NCBI GenBank assembly: GCA_902799905.1
Contig: CADCCB010000036.1
Coordinates: forward strand, 1-41,287
Source of the DNA: an uncultured Prevotellaceae bacterium
Lineage (GTDB): Bacteria > Bacteroidota > Bacteroidia > Bacteroidales > Bacteroidaceae
Length of the DNA stretch: 41,287 nt
Direction of reading: 5' to 3'
Within the stretch, counting starts at the first letter, position 1. Each line of letters begins with the position of its first letter. The position numbers were made by a program, and so were the translations under genes. Of this stretch, positions 14,476 through 22,815 are shown piece after piece. The notes below the pieces were generated by a model that worked only from the letters and a program-made list of their open reading frames with translations, searched no databases and was not told the DNA's origin.

Positions 14476-15711
14476 ATGGAAACAAAACATATCCGCATCA
14501 GCGACTATAATTATCCGTTGCCTGATGAACGTATCGCCAAGTTCCCGCTTGCCGAGCGTGACCACTCGAAACTATTAATCTATCAGCATGGGAAAGTGAG
14601 CGAGGATGTATTCCTGAACCTGCCCACTCATTTGCCCTCGGGCGCGCTGATGATATTCAACAACACCAAGGTCATTCAGGCACGCCTTCACTTCCATAAA
14701 GACACAGGGGCGCTGATTGAGGTATTCCTGCTTGAGCCAGCCAGTCCTGCCGACTACGAACAGATGTTTCAGACACGTGGTCATTGCTCATGGCTATGCA
14801 TGGTGGGTAATCTGAAGAAATGGAAGGAGGGGGCACTCAGCAGACAATTGACCATCGGGAATGGTCAACTGACAATCACGGCCACACGAGGAGCACTCCA
14901 TGGCACGAGCCACTGGGTAGACTTCGACTGGGATGACACCAGTGTGTCGTTTGCCGAGATACTCGAATCGATGGGCGAACTGCCTATTCCCCCATATCTC
15001 AACCGCGAGACACAGGAGAGCGACAAGACCACCTATCAGACGGTCTATTCAAAGATTAAGGGTAGCGTGGCAGCACCTACAGCCGGTCTGCATTTTACTG
15101 ATCAGGTGCTTGATGCCCTCGACTGTCACGGTATCGACCGTGAGGAACTGACGTTGCATGTTGGAGCCGGGACATTCAAGCCTGTCAAGAGCGAAGAGAT
15201 TGCCGATCACGAGATGCACACCGAATATGTCAGCGTGCGACGCCAGACGCTGGAGAAACTTCTGGCTCACGACTGTCAGGCCATCGCCGTAGGAACCACC
15301 AGTGTGCGCACTCTTGAGAGCCTCTACTACATGGGGTGCAAGGTCTTGAAGACCCCTGACATCCAGGAGGCCGACCTGCACGTGAATCAATGGGAACCGT
15401 ATGAAAATGAAAAGGGGATTGGGAATAGTGAAGAATATGTTACTGCTACTAGTGCTATCCAGGCACTATTGCGCTGGATGGATACCAATCACCTCAATGT
15501 GCTGCACAGCAGCACGCAGATTATCATTGCTCCGGGCTATGACTACAAGATTGTGAAGATGCTGGTGACCAATTTCCATCAGCCACAATCAACACTATTA
15601 TTGTTAGTGAGTGCTTTTGTGCATGGCGACTGGCATACCATTTACGACTATGCGCTGAGCCACGATTTCCGTTTTCTGAGTTACGGCGACTCGTCGCTGC
15701 TCATCCCTTAG
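14476..15711 (+). CDS. queA: tRNA preQ1(34) S-adenosylmethionine ribosyltransferase-isomerase QueA
   Basis: The enzyme transfers the ribosyl group of SAM to preQ1-modified tRNA, forming epoxyqueuosine at the wobble base. It is 411 residues from ATG 14476; a longer frame starting at 14446 would overlap the PAP2 gene and lacks a credible start. Family motifs are clear: YPLPDERIAKFPLAERDHSK at the N-terminus, IFNNTKVIQARL, GSVAAPTAGLHFT, LHVGAGTFKPVK and VTNFHQPQSTLLLLVSAF. The protein is longer than the usual 340-360 residues. Two extra stretches (about 121-132 and about 310-320) are encoded by repeat-like DNA. Its end overlaps that of prmA on the other strand by 11 bases. Confidence 0.95.
   Translation: METKHIRISDYNYPLPDERIAKFPLAERDHSKLLIYQHGKVSEDVFLNLPTHLPSGALMIFNNTKVIQARLHFHKDTGALIEVFLLEPASPADYEQMFQTRGHCSWLCMVGNLKKWKEGALSRQLTIGNGQLTITATRGALHGTSHWVDFDWDDTSVSFAEILESMGELPIPPYLNRETQESDKTTYQTVYSKIKGSVAAPTAGLHFTDQVLDALDCHGIDREELTLHVGAGTFKPVKSEEIADHEMHTEYVSVRRQTLEKLLAHDCQAIAVGTTSVRTLESLYYMGCKVLKTPDIQEADLHVNQWEPYENEKGIGNSEEYVTATSAIQALLRWMDTNHLNVLHSSTQIIIAPGYDYKIVKMLVTNFHQPQSTLLLLVSAFVHGDWHTIYDYALSHDFRFLSYGDSSLLIP
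14848..14868. repeat. Short inverted repeat inside queA
   Basis: TTGACCAT (14848-14855) and ATGGTCAA (14861-14868) form a perfect 8-base stem around a five-base loop. The flanking CAATTG and CTGACAAT units extend the repeat-like look. The segment encodes an extra QLTIGNGQLTI loop not expected in the family. It is comparable to the element inside rimO. Confidence 0.6.
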
Positions 15712-16564
15712 AAAAAAACAGACAAGCCCAGTCGCCATCGTGTTGCTGGGCTTTTTTGTGCAAGCTCAGTTGCAGGGCTTTCTCCTCCAGCATGTTTATG
15801 TCAGAGGTATAGAAGCCGCTGAGCAACAGCAGGCTGCCTTCCTTCATCTTTTCACAGAAAGCTGGCATGTCGGCCAGTAGGATGTTACGGTTGATATTGG
15901 CCATCACCACATCAAAGGTTCCTTTCACCTCTTTATATAATATAGAAGCATCGCCAAGCAGCGATTTGAAGCGGTCGTCCACACGGTTGATCACCGCATT
16001 GTGTCGTGCATTATCGACACTCCATTCGTCGATATCGTATCCTATGGCCTCTGCCGCTCCCAACTTCAGTGCTGCAATCGAGAGGATACCAGTACCAGTT
16101 CCGCAATCCAGCACGCGTCTGTCCTTCAGGTCGAGGTCGAGTAATGTAGACACCATCATGCGAGTGGTCTCATGGGTACCGGTGCCGAAAGCCTGGCGGG
16201 CATCAATCTCAATAACGCAGGGATAATCGTGGGCTGGGAGATGGCGCCCGTCGTGAATTGCGATGCTATCGCTTACTATGATAGGCTCGAAGCCCTGCTG
16301 TTCCCACTGCTTGTTCCAGTCTTTGTCTTCAGCCTCGCTCACCTCGAAGGTGATGCGAGAGTCGGGTAGGGGGAATGTGCTGATTTGCTGTTCAAGTATG
16401 TTCTGGTCAAACAGGGTCTGTTGCACGTAACCTGTTATTCCCTTTTCTGTCTGTTCGAAGGTCTCAAAACCTGCCTCTCCTGCCAGTGCCGAGAGTATGT
16501 CGCAGGCGTCCTGCAGTAGTGCTTCCTGCACGTCTATTGAGAAATTTACCTTGTAGTATTTCAT
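15701..16564 (-). CDS. prmA: Ribosomal protein L11 methyltransferase PrmA
   Basis: A 287-residue SAM-dependent methyltransferase that trimethylates lysines of ribosomal protein L11. The substrate-binding N-terminal region (about 1-110) is followed by a linker and a Rossmann methyltransferase domain. In it DARQAFGTGTHETTRMM (about 124-140) leads into the SAM site VLDCGTGTGILSIAALKLGA (about 148-167), and the NPPY-like position reads MANINRN. The last 11 bases overlap the end of queA in convergent orientation. The gene has its own promoter at 16584-16591. Confidence 0.93.
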   Translation of the reverse strand: MKYYKVNFSIDVQEALLQDACDILSALAGEAGFETFEQTEKGITGYVQQTLFDQNILEQQISTFPLPDSRITFEVSEAEDKDWNKQWEQQGFEPIIVSDSIAIHDGRHLPAHDYPCVIEIDARQAFGTGTHETTRMMVSTLLDLDLKDRRVLDCGTGTGILSIAALKLGAAEAIGYDIDEWSVDNARHNAVINRVDDRFKSLLGDASILYKEVKGTFDVVMANINRNILLADMPAFCEKMKEGSLLLLSGFYTSDINMLEEKALQLSLHKKAQQHDGDWACLFFSKG

Positions 16565-16583
16565 TTCCTTGTTAATTTTGGGA

Positions 16584-16591
16584 CAAAATTA
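16584..16591 (-). promoter_or_regulatory. -7 promoter element upstream of prmA
   Basis: TAATTTTG on the minus strand, 19 bases before the prmA ATG. No clear -33 TTTG at the right spacing. It is arranged divergently from the plus-strand promoters at 16634-16664. Confidence 0.45.
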
Positions 16592-16633
16592 CAAAAAATA
16601 GGGAAAATCCTACCACGTTTTAGGGTTTTTCCG

Positions 16634-16664
16634 TAACTTTGCAATAAAATATGTAGTATTTTTG
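16634..16664 (+). promoter_or_regulatory. One or two -7 promoter elements for the Tyr/Gly-rich protein gene
   Basis: TAACTTTG at 16634-16641 and TATTTTTG at 16657-16664 both match TAnnTTTG. The first sits in the GTTTTTCCGTAACTTTGCA context often seen in Prevotella promoters and would give a leader of about 50 bases. The TTTG in the first could act as a short-spaced -33 for the second (15 bases). Which is used cannot be decided from sequence. Confidence 0.45.
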
Positions 16665-16697
16665 CATCGTAGAAAATTAACTAAATCACTAAGAGAT

Positions 16698-17654
16698 ATG
16701 AAAAAGTGGATGTTTTTATCATTGATCATTGCTGCAATGCCTGTCAGCATGATGGCGCAAGACGACATGTATTTTGCTTCCAGTAAGCAGAAGGACACCC
16801 CACAGCGTACTACCAATAGCAGGGACAACACCTACTATTCGGGCAGTTCGCGTAGCGTCGACGACTACAACCGCCGCTTTATGAGTAGTTACGAGGTGCT
16901 GCCTGCCGATACGGGCGACATTATCACGTTTGCACCAGTCGAGGGTACCTATCCTGACTCAGTAGGTGATTTTCAGATGACGCGCAAGATGCAGCGCTGG
17001 GATGACTATGTGCCCAGTACCGCTTACTGGGAGGGCTACAGTCAGGGTCGTCGCGATGCTTACGGATGGTACAGTCCTTGGTACTATTCATCCTACTATC
17101 CTTGGTACGACTCTTGGTACTACGATCCTTGGTACTATGACTGGTATCGTCCCTGGCACTATAGTTACAGTTGGGGCTGGCACTATCCCTACTACCACTA
17201 CGGTTACTATGGCTTGGGGTATTCTTACTATCGTCCCTACGTAGTATCCTACCGTTCCGGCGGTCGCTATGCTCATCGTTCCAATGGTACCATCGACCGT
17301 TATGGCCGTACAAGTGGCGGATTCGTAGGTTCGCGCGTTTCTGGCGGAACTTCGTCACGTGGCGTCTCTGTACGTGGCAACTCACGTACCTATGATGGTG
17401 GTGGCAACAACAGTCGTAACACCGTTCGCTCGTATGATAACACCTCTCGCAGTGGCAATTTCTCTGGCAATCGTTCCAGCAATTCCTACGGTGGTAATTC
17501 CTATGGCGGCAACTCTAGCGGTGGCTTCAGTGGCAGCCGAGGTAACTCTGGCGGTGGTGGTTATAGCGGAGGCGGTGGCTTCGGTGGTAGCCGAGGTGGC
17601 GGCGGAGGCTCAATGGGTGGCGGCGGAGGCCGTTCTGGAGGTAGCAGACGCTAA
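16698..17654 (+). CDS. Secreted Tyr/Trp-rich and Gly/Ser-rich protein of unknown function
   Basis: 318 residues from ATG 16698, chosen because a signal peptide begins there (MKKWMFLSLIIAAM, ending MMAQ near residue 20). A Ser/Arg/Asp-rich stretch follows, then an aromatic block (about 115-200) with repeating YYSSYYPWYDSWYYDPWYYD-type units. The C-terminal third is almost entirely Gly, Ser, Asn and Arg (GGGGGSMGGGGG style). No cysteines or known domain were seen. Such composition is typical of surface or matrix proteins that self-associate, but that is inference. The next gene, an outer membrane protein, is 42 bases downstream, so they may be cotranscribed. Confidence 0.75.
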   Translation: MKKWMFLSLIIAAMPVSMMAQDDMYFASSKQKDTPQRTTNSRDNTYYSGSSRSVDDYNRRFMSSYEVLPADTGDIITFAPVEGTYPDSVGDFQMTRKMQRWDDYVPSTAYWEGYSQGRRDAYGWYSPWYYSSYYPWYDSWYYDPWYYDWYRPWHYSYSWGWHYPYYHYGYYGLGYSYYRPYVVSYRSGGRYAHRSNGTIDRYGRTSGGFVGSRVSGGTSSRGVSVRGNSRTYDGGGNNSRNTVRSYDNTSRSGNFSGNRSSNSYGGNSYGGNSSGGFSGSRGNSGGGGYSGGGGFGGSRGGGGGSMGGGGGRSGGSRR

Positions 17655-17696
17655 AAGAGTTCATTTTTCATAGTTCATCATTTATAATAGAAAGAT

Positions 17697-19325
17697 ATGA
17701 AGAAGATTTTCGCACTTGCAGTATTGTCGCTGGCCATGATGCCGGCCGCTGCACAAGATACTTATGAGAATGCTCGCCTGCTAGGCAGCGACCTCAACGG
17801 TACGGCTCGCTACGTGGGCATGGGTGGTGCACTGGAGGCTTTGGGTGCCGACATCTCAACCATTTCAACGAATCCTGCGGGTATTGGTCTTTTCCGTCAT
17901 AGCAATGTGAGCCTCTCATTCGGACTGGTCTCTCAGCAAGACTGTAAGGACTTCGATAACTTGGGTAAGACTAACATGAGTTTTGATCAGGCAGGTTTTG
18001 TCTATTCAAATCGTACAGGCGATGCTTCCTATCTGAACTTCGCATTCAACTATCATAAAAGTCGTAATTTCGACCAGATACTCTCGGCTGCCAACAACAT
18101 GTATATGGCCTCGATGAGTAAATTGGCCTTTGCCAAAGGTACCTTAAATAGTGACAACAACGGTGGCTACTATTGGGACATGAACAAGAATGGGGAGATT
18201 ATAGGTTGGCGTAACAAGACTAGTGACGAGCGCGCCTGGCAGTACTCGCAGTGGGACTACCTGTATTTCAATACAATGAATTACGACCAGAAGACCAATG
18301 ATGCTCTTTTTGTCGAGGCTGATGCCTATGATTTCAACCGTGCCCATCGCGGCTGGATCTCTGACTTCGACTTCAACCTGAGTGGCAACATCAACGACCG
18401 TGTGTTCCTTGGCTTGACGCTTGGCTTGCACAATGTGAACTACAAAGGTGTTTCTGAGTATTCTGAGAATATCATTGCTGCAGACGGTCACAATAGGGGA
18501 GTGCTGACCCTGTCCGACGAACGCAAGATAACGGGTAATGGTGTCGATGTCAAGGTAGGTGCAATCTTCCGTCCTTTCGAAGAATCGCCCTTCCGCTTCG
18601 GCCTCTCTATTGCCTCGCCGATATGGTACGATCTAAAGTCGGAAAACTGGACCAACATTTACAACCATACCGATGCAAACTGGGGCTACGATAAGGGTTA
18701 TAGCGGGGAATACTATGAGTTCAAGTACTACACACCTTGGAAGTTTGGTTTTAGCCTTGGCCACACCATAGGTTCTGAGGTTGCTCTGGGTGCCAGTTAC
18801 GAGTTTACAGACTATTCTGCCAGCGATGCACGCATACGTGATGGTTATGACTACTACGGCAATCCTGATTCTTACAGCGATCATGAGATGAAGTCAAATG
18901 CTGAGAAGTCACTGAAGGGTGGACATTTGCTGAAACTCGGTGCTGAGATCAAGCCCGATCCTTCGTTTGCTGTTCGTCTAGGCTACAACTACGTGTCGCC
19001 GATATATAGCAAGAACGGCTATCGTGACACACAACTGAACTCTGAATTGAACATGTATGCATCGACTGCCGATTATACGAACTGGGATGACACACATCGT
19101 CTAACTTGTGGTCTGGGTTACAAATATGAGAACCTGAACATAGACCTGGCATATCAGTACAGCACCACAAAGGGACAGTTCTATCCGTTCCAGCCGAACG
19201 TGGACTTCGTTGATCCCAAGCCTGATACAAACGGTAACATGATCTACGAGACAAACATCTCAACTCCTACAGAAGTTTTCAATAAACGTCATCAGGTGCT
19301 TCTGACACTCACTTACACGTTCTAA
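17697..19325 (+). CDS. FadL/OmpP1-family outer membrane transport protein
   Basis: 542 residues with a signal peptide (MKKIFALAVLSLAMMPAAAQ). The N-terminus has the OmpP1/FadL/TodX hallmark: NGTARYVGMGGALEALGADI then STNPAGIGLFRHS, the plug-domain NPA motif. The rest alternates aromatic residues in the manner of beta strands and ends LLTLTYTF, an outer-membrane barrel terminus with a final Phe. It probably forms a channel for hydrophobic molecules. Bacteroidetes members are often annotated as hemin receptors, but no heme-specific feature is visible. A terminator follows 26 bases after the stop. Confidence 0.85.
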   Translation: MKKIFALAVLSLAMMPAAAQDTYENARLLGSDLNGTARYVGMGGALEALGADISTISTNPAGIGLFRHSNVSLSFGLVSQQDCKDFDNLGKTNMSFDQAGFVYSNRTGDASYLNFAFNYHKSRNFDQILSAANNMYMASMSKLAFAKGTLNSDNNGGYYWDMNKNGEIIGWRNKTSDERAWQYSQWDYLYFNTMNYDQKTNDALFVEADAYDFNRAHRGWISDFDFNLSGNINDRVFLGLTLGLHNVNYKGVSEYSENIIAADGHNRGVLTLSDERKITGNGVDVKVGAIFRPFEESPFRFGLSIASPIWYDLKSENWTNIYNHTDANWGYDKGYSGEYYEFKYYTPWKFGFSLGHTIGSEVALGASYEFTDYSASDARIRDGYDYYGNPDSYSDHEMKSNAEKSLKGGHLLKLGAEIKPDPSFAVRLGYNYVSPIYSKNGYRDTQLNSELNMYASTADYTNWDDTHRLTCGLGYKYENLNIDLAYQYSTTKGQFYPFQPNVDFVDPKPDTNGNMIYETNISTPTEVFNKRHQVLLTLTYTF

Positions 19326-19351
19326 GAGAAAAGATTAATATAATACAAAAC

Positions 19352-19386
19352 AGAGGGGCGATTTCTGGAGTAGGAGTCGCCTCTCT
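19352..19386 (+). terminator. Terminator after the FadL-like gene
   Basis: AGAGGGGCGA (19352-19361) pairs with TCGCCTCTCT (19377-19386): a ten-base stem with one G-U pair and a 15-base loop, followed by a T/A-rich tract. It closes the plus-strand unit. Confidence 0.75.
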
Positions 19387-19537
19387 TATATTCTAGAATA
19401 TTCTATTTATCATAATGCGGATTCTAAACAAATAAGACGTTTGTTCTTAAAAGAGTACAAATTACGATATGTTTTCTAGTTTAGTTTTAGTAAAAGTCCT
19501 CATCGTAACAACTTACAGATGAAAGTTTTTTAATAAA
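19387..19537. other. AT-rich intergenic stretch between two terminators
   Basis: About 150 bases with no open frame of note. An AT-rich palindromic patch (ATATTCTAGAATAT, starting near 19388) follows the first terminator. The remainder shows no promoter matching TTTG-N19-TAnnTTTG and no recognisable RNA gene. Confidence 0.4.
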
Positions 19538-19578
19538 AGTGAGAGACTGGTCGCTAAAATGCAGGTCAGTCTCTCACT
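19538..19578 (-). terminator. Strong terminator of the nqr operon
   Basis: AGTGAGAGACTG (19538-19549) and CAGTCTCTCACT (19567-19578) form a perfect 12-base stem with a 17-base loop. Read on the minus strand it is followed by TTTTATTAAAAAAC. It lies 30 bases past the nqrF stop. On the plus strand it is followed by AAAAATTTG, so termination there is less likely. Confidence 0.85.
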
Positions 19579-19608
19579 AAAAATTTGCTGTTGTTTAAAT
19601 CGAATGGA

Positions 19609-20871
19609 TTATCCGCCGAAATTATCGTACATAATCGACTCTGGATCTACACCGAGAGAATCGAGCATGGAAACAACGGCCTTCGACATTGGTCCAGGAC
19701 CACACATGTAGTACTCGATGTCCTCGGGAGCCTCGTGATCCTTCAGATATGTGTTCAGCATGACCTGATGAACGAAGCCCGGTGTGTACTTCACACCAGC
19801 GGCATCGGCTGCTGGGTCTGGACGGTCGAGAGCCAGATGGAAGTGGAAATTTGGATACTCTTTCTCCAAGCCCAGGAAGTCCTCGAGATAGAACACCTCG
19901 TTCAGTGCGCGAGCACCATAGAAGTAGTGCATCTCACGATCGGTGGTATGCAGCGTCTTCGTCATGTGCATAATCTGAGCGCGCAGAGGAGCCATACCTG
20001 CACCACCACCAACCCAAATCATCTCCTTCTTCGAATCGAAGTGCGGGTGGAAGTCACCGAAAGGTCCGCTCATGATTACCTTGTCGCCTGGTTTCAGTGA
20101 GAAGATGTACGACGAAGCGATACCAGGGTTGACATCCATAAAGCCGCTCTTGTCGGCCTTGAATGGCGGTGTTGCGATACGAACTGTCAGCATGAACACG
20201 TCACCCTCTGCAGGATAGTTGGCCATTGAGTAAGCACGGATGGTGTCTTCGGGGTTCTTACACTTGAGTGGGAACAGTCCGAACTTCTCCCATGATGGCA
20301 GATACTCGTCGCCAATGAGGCTCTTGTCGATGTCTTTATCGTAATCGATGCAATCGAACTTAGGAATCTTAATCTGAGCATACGATCCTGGCAGGAAGTC
20401 CATGTGCTCGCCAGCAGGCAGTTGTACCTTGAACTCCTTGATAAAGGTAGCCACGTTTTTGTTGCTGATAACGGTACACTCGTACTCTTTTACGCCCAAA
20501 ATCGACTCATCGACGTGAATCTTCAGGTCGCCCTTCACCTTACACTGGCACCCCAGACGCCAATGGTCCTTGATCTGCTTACGAGTAAAGTGAGTTTTTT
20601 CGCTGTCAAGGATTTCTCCCCCACCCTCAAGAACCTGTACCTTGCACTGTCCGCACGAGGCCTTACCGCCACAGGCAGAAGGCAGGAAAATGCCGTTCTG
20701 GTTGAGTGTAGCCATGAGGTTGTTTCCCTGAGGAACATTGATGACGCGGTCGCCATTGATCTCGATATTAACATTGCCCGATGGTGAGAGATACTTCTTA
20801 GCAACGAGCAGCAGGATGACGATAGCAATGATCGTCACCAGAAACACAATGATGCTATTGACTATAAACAT
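19609..20871 (-). CDS. nqrF: NADH:ubiquinone reductase (Na+-transporting) subunit F
   Basis: The electron-input subunit of the sodium-pumping NQR, oxidising NADH via FAD and a 2Fe-2S cluster. 420 residues. It has an N-terminal membrane helix (about 5-24) and a ferredoxin domain with ligands C67, C73, C76 (SACGGKASCGQC) and most likely C108. The FAD site is RAYSMANYPAE (about 213-223), and the NADH-binding region starts at WVGGGAGMAPLRAQI. It ends YDNFGG, the usual NqrF terminus. Last gene of the operon, 12 bases after nqrE. Confidence 0.97.
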   Translation of the reverse strand: MFIVNSIIVFLVTIIAIVILLLVAKKYLSPSGNVNIEINGDRVINVPQGNNLMATLNQNGIFLPSACGGKASCGQCKVQVLEGGGEILDSEKTHFTRKQIKDHWRLGCQCKVKGDLKIHVDESILGVKEYECTVISNKNVATFIKEFKVQLPAGEHMDFLPGSYAQIKIPKFDCIDYDKDIDKSLIGDEYLPSWEKFGLFPLKCKNPEDTIRAYSMANYPAEGDVFMLTVRIATPPFKADKSGFMDVNPGIASSYIFSLKPGDKVIMSGPFGDFHPHFDSKKEMIWVGGGAGMAPLRAQIMHMTKTLHTTDREMHYFYGARALNEVFYLEDFLGLEKEYPNFHFHLALDRPDPAADAAGVKYTPGFVHQVMLNTYLKDHEAPEDIEYYMCGPGPMSKAVVSMLDSLGVDPESIMYDNFGG

Positions 20872-20883
20872 AACGCCTTCCTC

Positions 20884-21507
20884 TTAGATTTTAAGACCAC
20901 TGAAACACATCATCGCCATAGCCATGAGACCCACGGTGATGAAGGTGATGCCAAGACCCTGAAGCGGCTTGGGCACGTCACTATATTGCATTTTCTCACG
21001 AATGGCACCCATAGCCACGATAGCCAGCGTCCAGCCGATACCAGAGCCCAGTGCATAGACCACAGCATCGCCGATGTTGGTGATAGCCTTCGTCTCAGAG
21101 GCATCGAGCAGGATGCGCTGCTGCATGAAAAGCGAGGCACCCATGATAGCACAGTTGACGGCTATCAGTGGCAGGAAGATGCCAAGGGCTGCATAGAGCG
21201 AGGGTGAATATTTCTCAACTATCATCTCCACCAACTGCACGATACCTGCAATGACGGCGATGAAGAGGATGAACGAGAGATACGAAAGGTCCATGCCGAA
21301 GATGCCGTCCTCAGAGAGCACCTTGGTTTGGAGCAGATAGTCGACAGGCACGGTCACCAGCAGCACGAAGGTAACAGCCAGTCCGAGTCCAAGCGATGTC
21401 TTCACATTCTTCGAAACGGCAAGGAACGAACACATGCCCAGGAAGAAGGCGAAAATCATGTTGTCGACAAAAATCGAACGGAAGAATAATGATATTGCGT
21501 GTTCCAT
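20884..21507 (-). CDS. nqrE: Na+-NQR subunit E
   Basis: 207 residues, a six-helix membrane subunit homologous to NqrD and RnfA. It begins [20 protein letters not shown], the typical NqrE start, with [14 protein letters not shown] (one of the conserved cysteines) and [14 protein letters not shown] in the central helices. NqrD and NqrE form an inverted pair that holds an intramembrane iron site and takes part in the sodium path. It is three bases downstream of nqrD and appears full length. Confidence 0.96.
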   Translation of the reverse strand: MEHAISLFFRSIFVDNMIFAFFLGMCSFLAVSKNVKTSLGLGLAVTFVLLVTVPVDYLLQTKVLSEDGIFGMDLSYLSFILFIAVIAGIVQLVEMIVEKYSPSLYAALGIFLPLIAVNCAIMGASLFMQQRILLDASETKAITNIGDAVVYALGSGIGWTLAIVAMGAIREKMQYSDVPKPLQGLGITFITVGLMAMAMMCFSGLKI

Positions 21508-21510
21508 AAT

Positions 21511-22119
21511 TTACTTCTCCTTATAAAAATAAGCACGGTGTACCCAGATAACGATTCCCACGAGGATCAGCGCCATAGCAGGCATCGTCATCATACCGTT
21601 GTTAAAGTCCTTGCAATCAATAATCTGGAAGCCCAGCAGCGAGCCACGTCCAAAGAATTCACGCACGGCACCCACGATAATGAGAATCATGGCGTAGCCG
21701 ATACCGTTGCCCACACCGTCGAGGAATGAAGGCCAAGGCTTGTTCTGCATGGCGAAGGCTTCGAGACGCCCCATGAGGATACAGTTGGTGATAATCAGAC
21801 CGACATAGACCGAGAGTTGTACGCTCACGTCATAGACGTAGGCCTTCAGAATCTGAGAGACGATGGTAACGAGCGCAGCCACGACCACCAGTTGCACCAC
21901 AATGCGGATGCGGTTGGGGATGGTGTTGCGCAAGATAGAAATGATCACATTGGCAAAAGCCGTGATGACCGTAACGGCGAGACCCATCACGATGGCCGGC
22001 TTCAACTGACTGGTGACAGCCAATGCCGAGCAGATGCCCAGCACCTGTACCAATATCGGATGGTCGAGGTTCAACGGATTGGTGAAGGCCTCCTTATTTT
22101 GTTTACTAAATAGTGCCAT
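21511..22119 (-). CDS. nqrD: Na+-NQR subunit D
   Basis: A 202-residue membrane subunit of NQR. It shows the family signature GICSALAVTSQLKPAIVMGL near the N-terminus and TNCILMGRLEAFAMQNKPW (about 110-128), with the paired cysteines expected for the membrane iron centre shared with NqrE. Six hydrophobic helices. The gap to nqrC upstream is 39 bases of AAATTTAAAAATTTAA repeats. Confidence 0.96.
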   Translation of the reverse strand: MALFSKQNKEAFTNPLNLDHPILVQVLGICSALAVTSQLKPAIVMGLAVTVITAFANVIISILRNTIPNRIRIVVQLVVVAALVTIVSQILKAYVYDVSVQLSVYVGLIITNCILMGRLEAFAMQNKPWPSFLDGVGNGIGYAMILIIVGAVREFFGRGSLLGFQIIDCKDFNNGMMTMPAMALILVGIVIWVHRAYFYKEK

Positions 22120-22158
22120 ATTAAAATTTAAAAATTTAAGAATTTAAAAATTTAAATA
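22120..22158. repeat. AT-only repeat in the nqrC-nqrD spacer
   Basis: The spacer is almost purely A and T, made of AAATTT and AATTTAA units of 7 to 9 bases in loose tandem array. It separates two tightly coupled genes whose neighbours are spaced by 3 to 12 bases or overlap. A similar AATTTAAAAATACA run precedes the batD-batE gene (about 11145-11168). Confidence 0.6.
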
Positions 22159-22815
22159 TCATTCGCTGAGAAGGAAATCCTTGTATTTAGCCAACTGCTC
22201 CTGAAGCATCTTGCTCACAGCCGTAGAAGTGACGGTAGCACCAGTCACGGCATCAATCGTTGTCTCAAGGTCTTTCACAGGACTCTTCTCAACCGACAGA
22301 GCGATGGAATCTTTCTTTTCTCCCACAAAGATGGTCTTGCCGTGGAACTTAGCCTGCCAACCGGCATTGTCCTTGATCTCTGCACCAAGACCTGCCGTCT
22401 CACTCTCGTGATTGAAGTAGGCACCATACACGGTGTTCTTATCGGCATTGAGAGCCAGGAAACAACTGATGCCGCCCCACATGCCCTGACCCTTAAGGGG
22501 AAGGACATACTTCTGCTCACCATTGACAGTAGCATAGTAGAGGTTGGCCTTCTTTTTGCCCTTCTCATCGGCCACAGAGTCGGTTTTCGTCACTACCTGC
22601 TCATAGAAAGCATTAATCTGGTCGTCATTCATCGAGGCAAGCGTGTCGCGCATATTGAGCGAATAGAGTATCTGCTTGCGCGTGTCGAGAGCCACATTCT
22701 TGTCTTGCTGCCCTTTCAGCGATGATGACACGAATGCCAGCAGGAAGGCTACGATGAGCACCAATATCGTACTATATATAATAATGTACGCGTTACTGTT
22801 TGTATTCAGTTTCAT
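22159..22815 (-). CDS. nqrC: Na+-NQR subunit C
   Basis: 218 residues. An N-terminal membrane helix (about 9-29) anchors a periplasmic domain that carries covalently bound FMN. The attachment motif is TGAT in IDAVTGATVTSTAV, with T194 the expected phosphoester-linked threonine; the usual first Ser is Thr here. It is shorter than the Vibrio protein (about 257 residues), as in other Bacteroidetes. Its ATG overlaps the nqrB stop (ATGA, 22812-22815). Confidence 0.96.
   Translation of the reverse strand: MKLNTNSNAYIIIYSTILVLIVAFLLAFVSSSLKGQQDKNVALDTRKQILYSLNMRDTLASMNDDQINAFYEQVVTKTDSVADEKGKKKANLYYATVNGEQKYVLPLKGQGMWGGISCFLALNADKNTVYGAYFNHESETAGLGAEIKDNAGWQAKFHGKTIFVGEKKDSIALSVEKSPVKDLETTIDAVTGATVTSTAVSKMLQEQLAKYKDFLLSE

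Noticed and set aside
17002-17673. Overlapping alternative frames in the Tyr/Gly-rich gene
   Set aside because: They arise from the repetitive TAC/TGG/GGT composition; only the frame with the signal peptide has a start preceded by a promoter.
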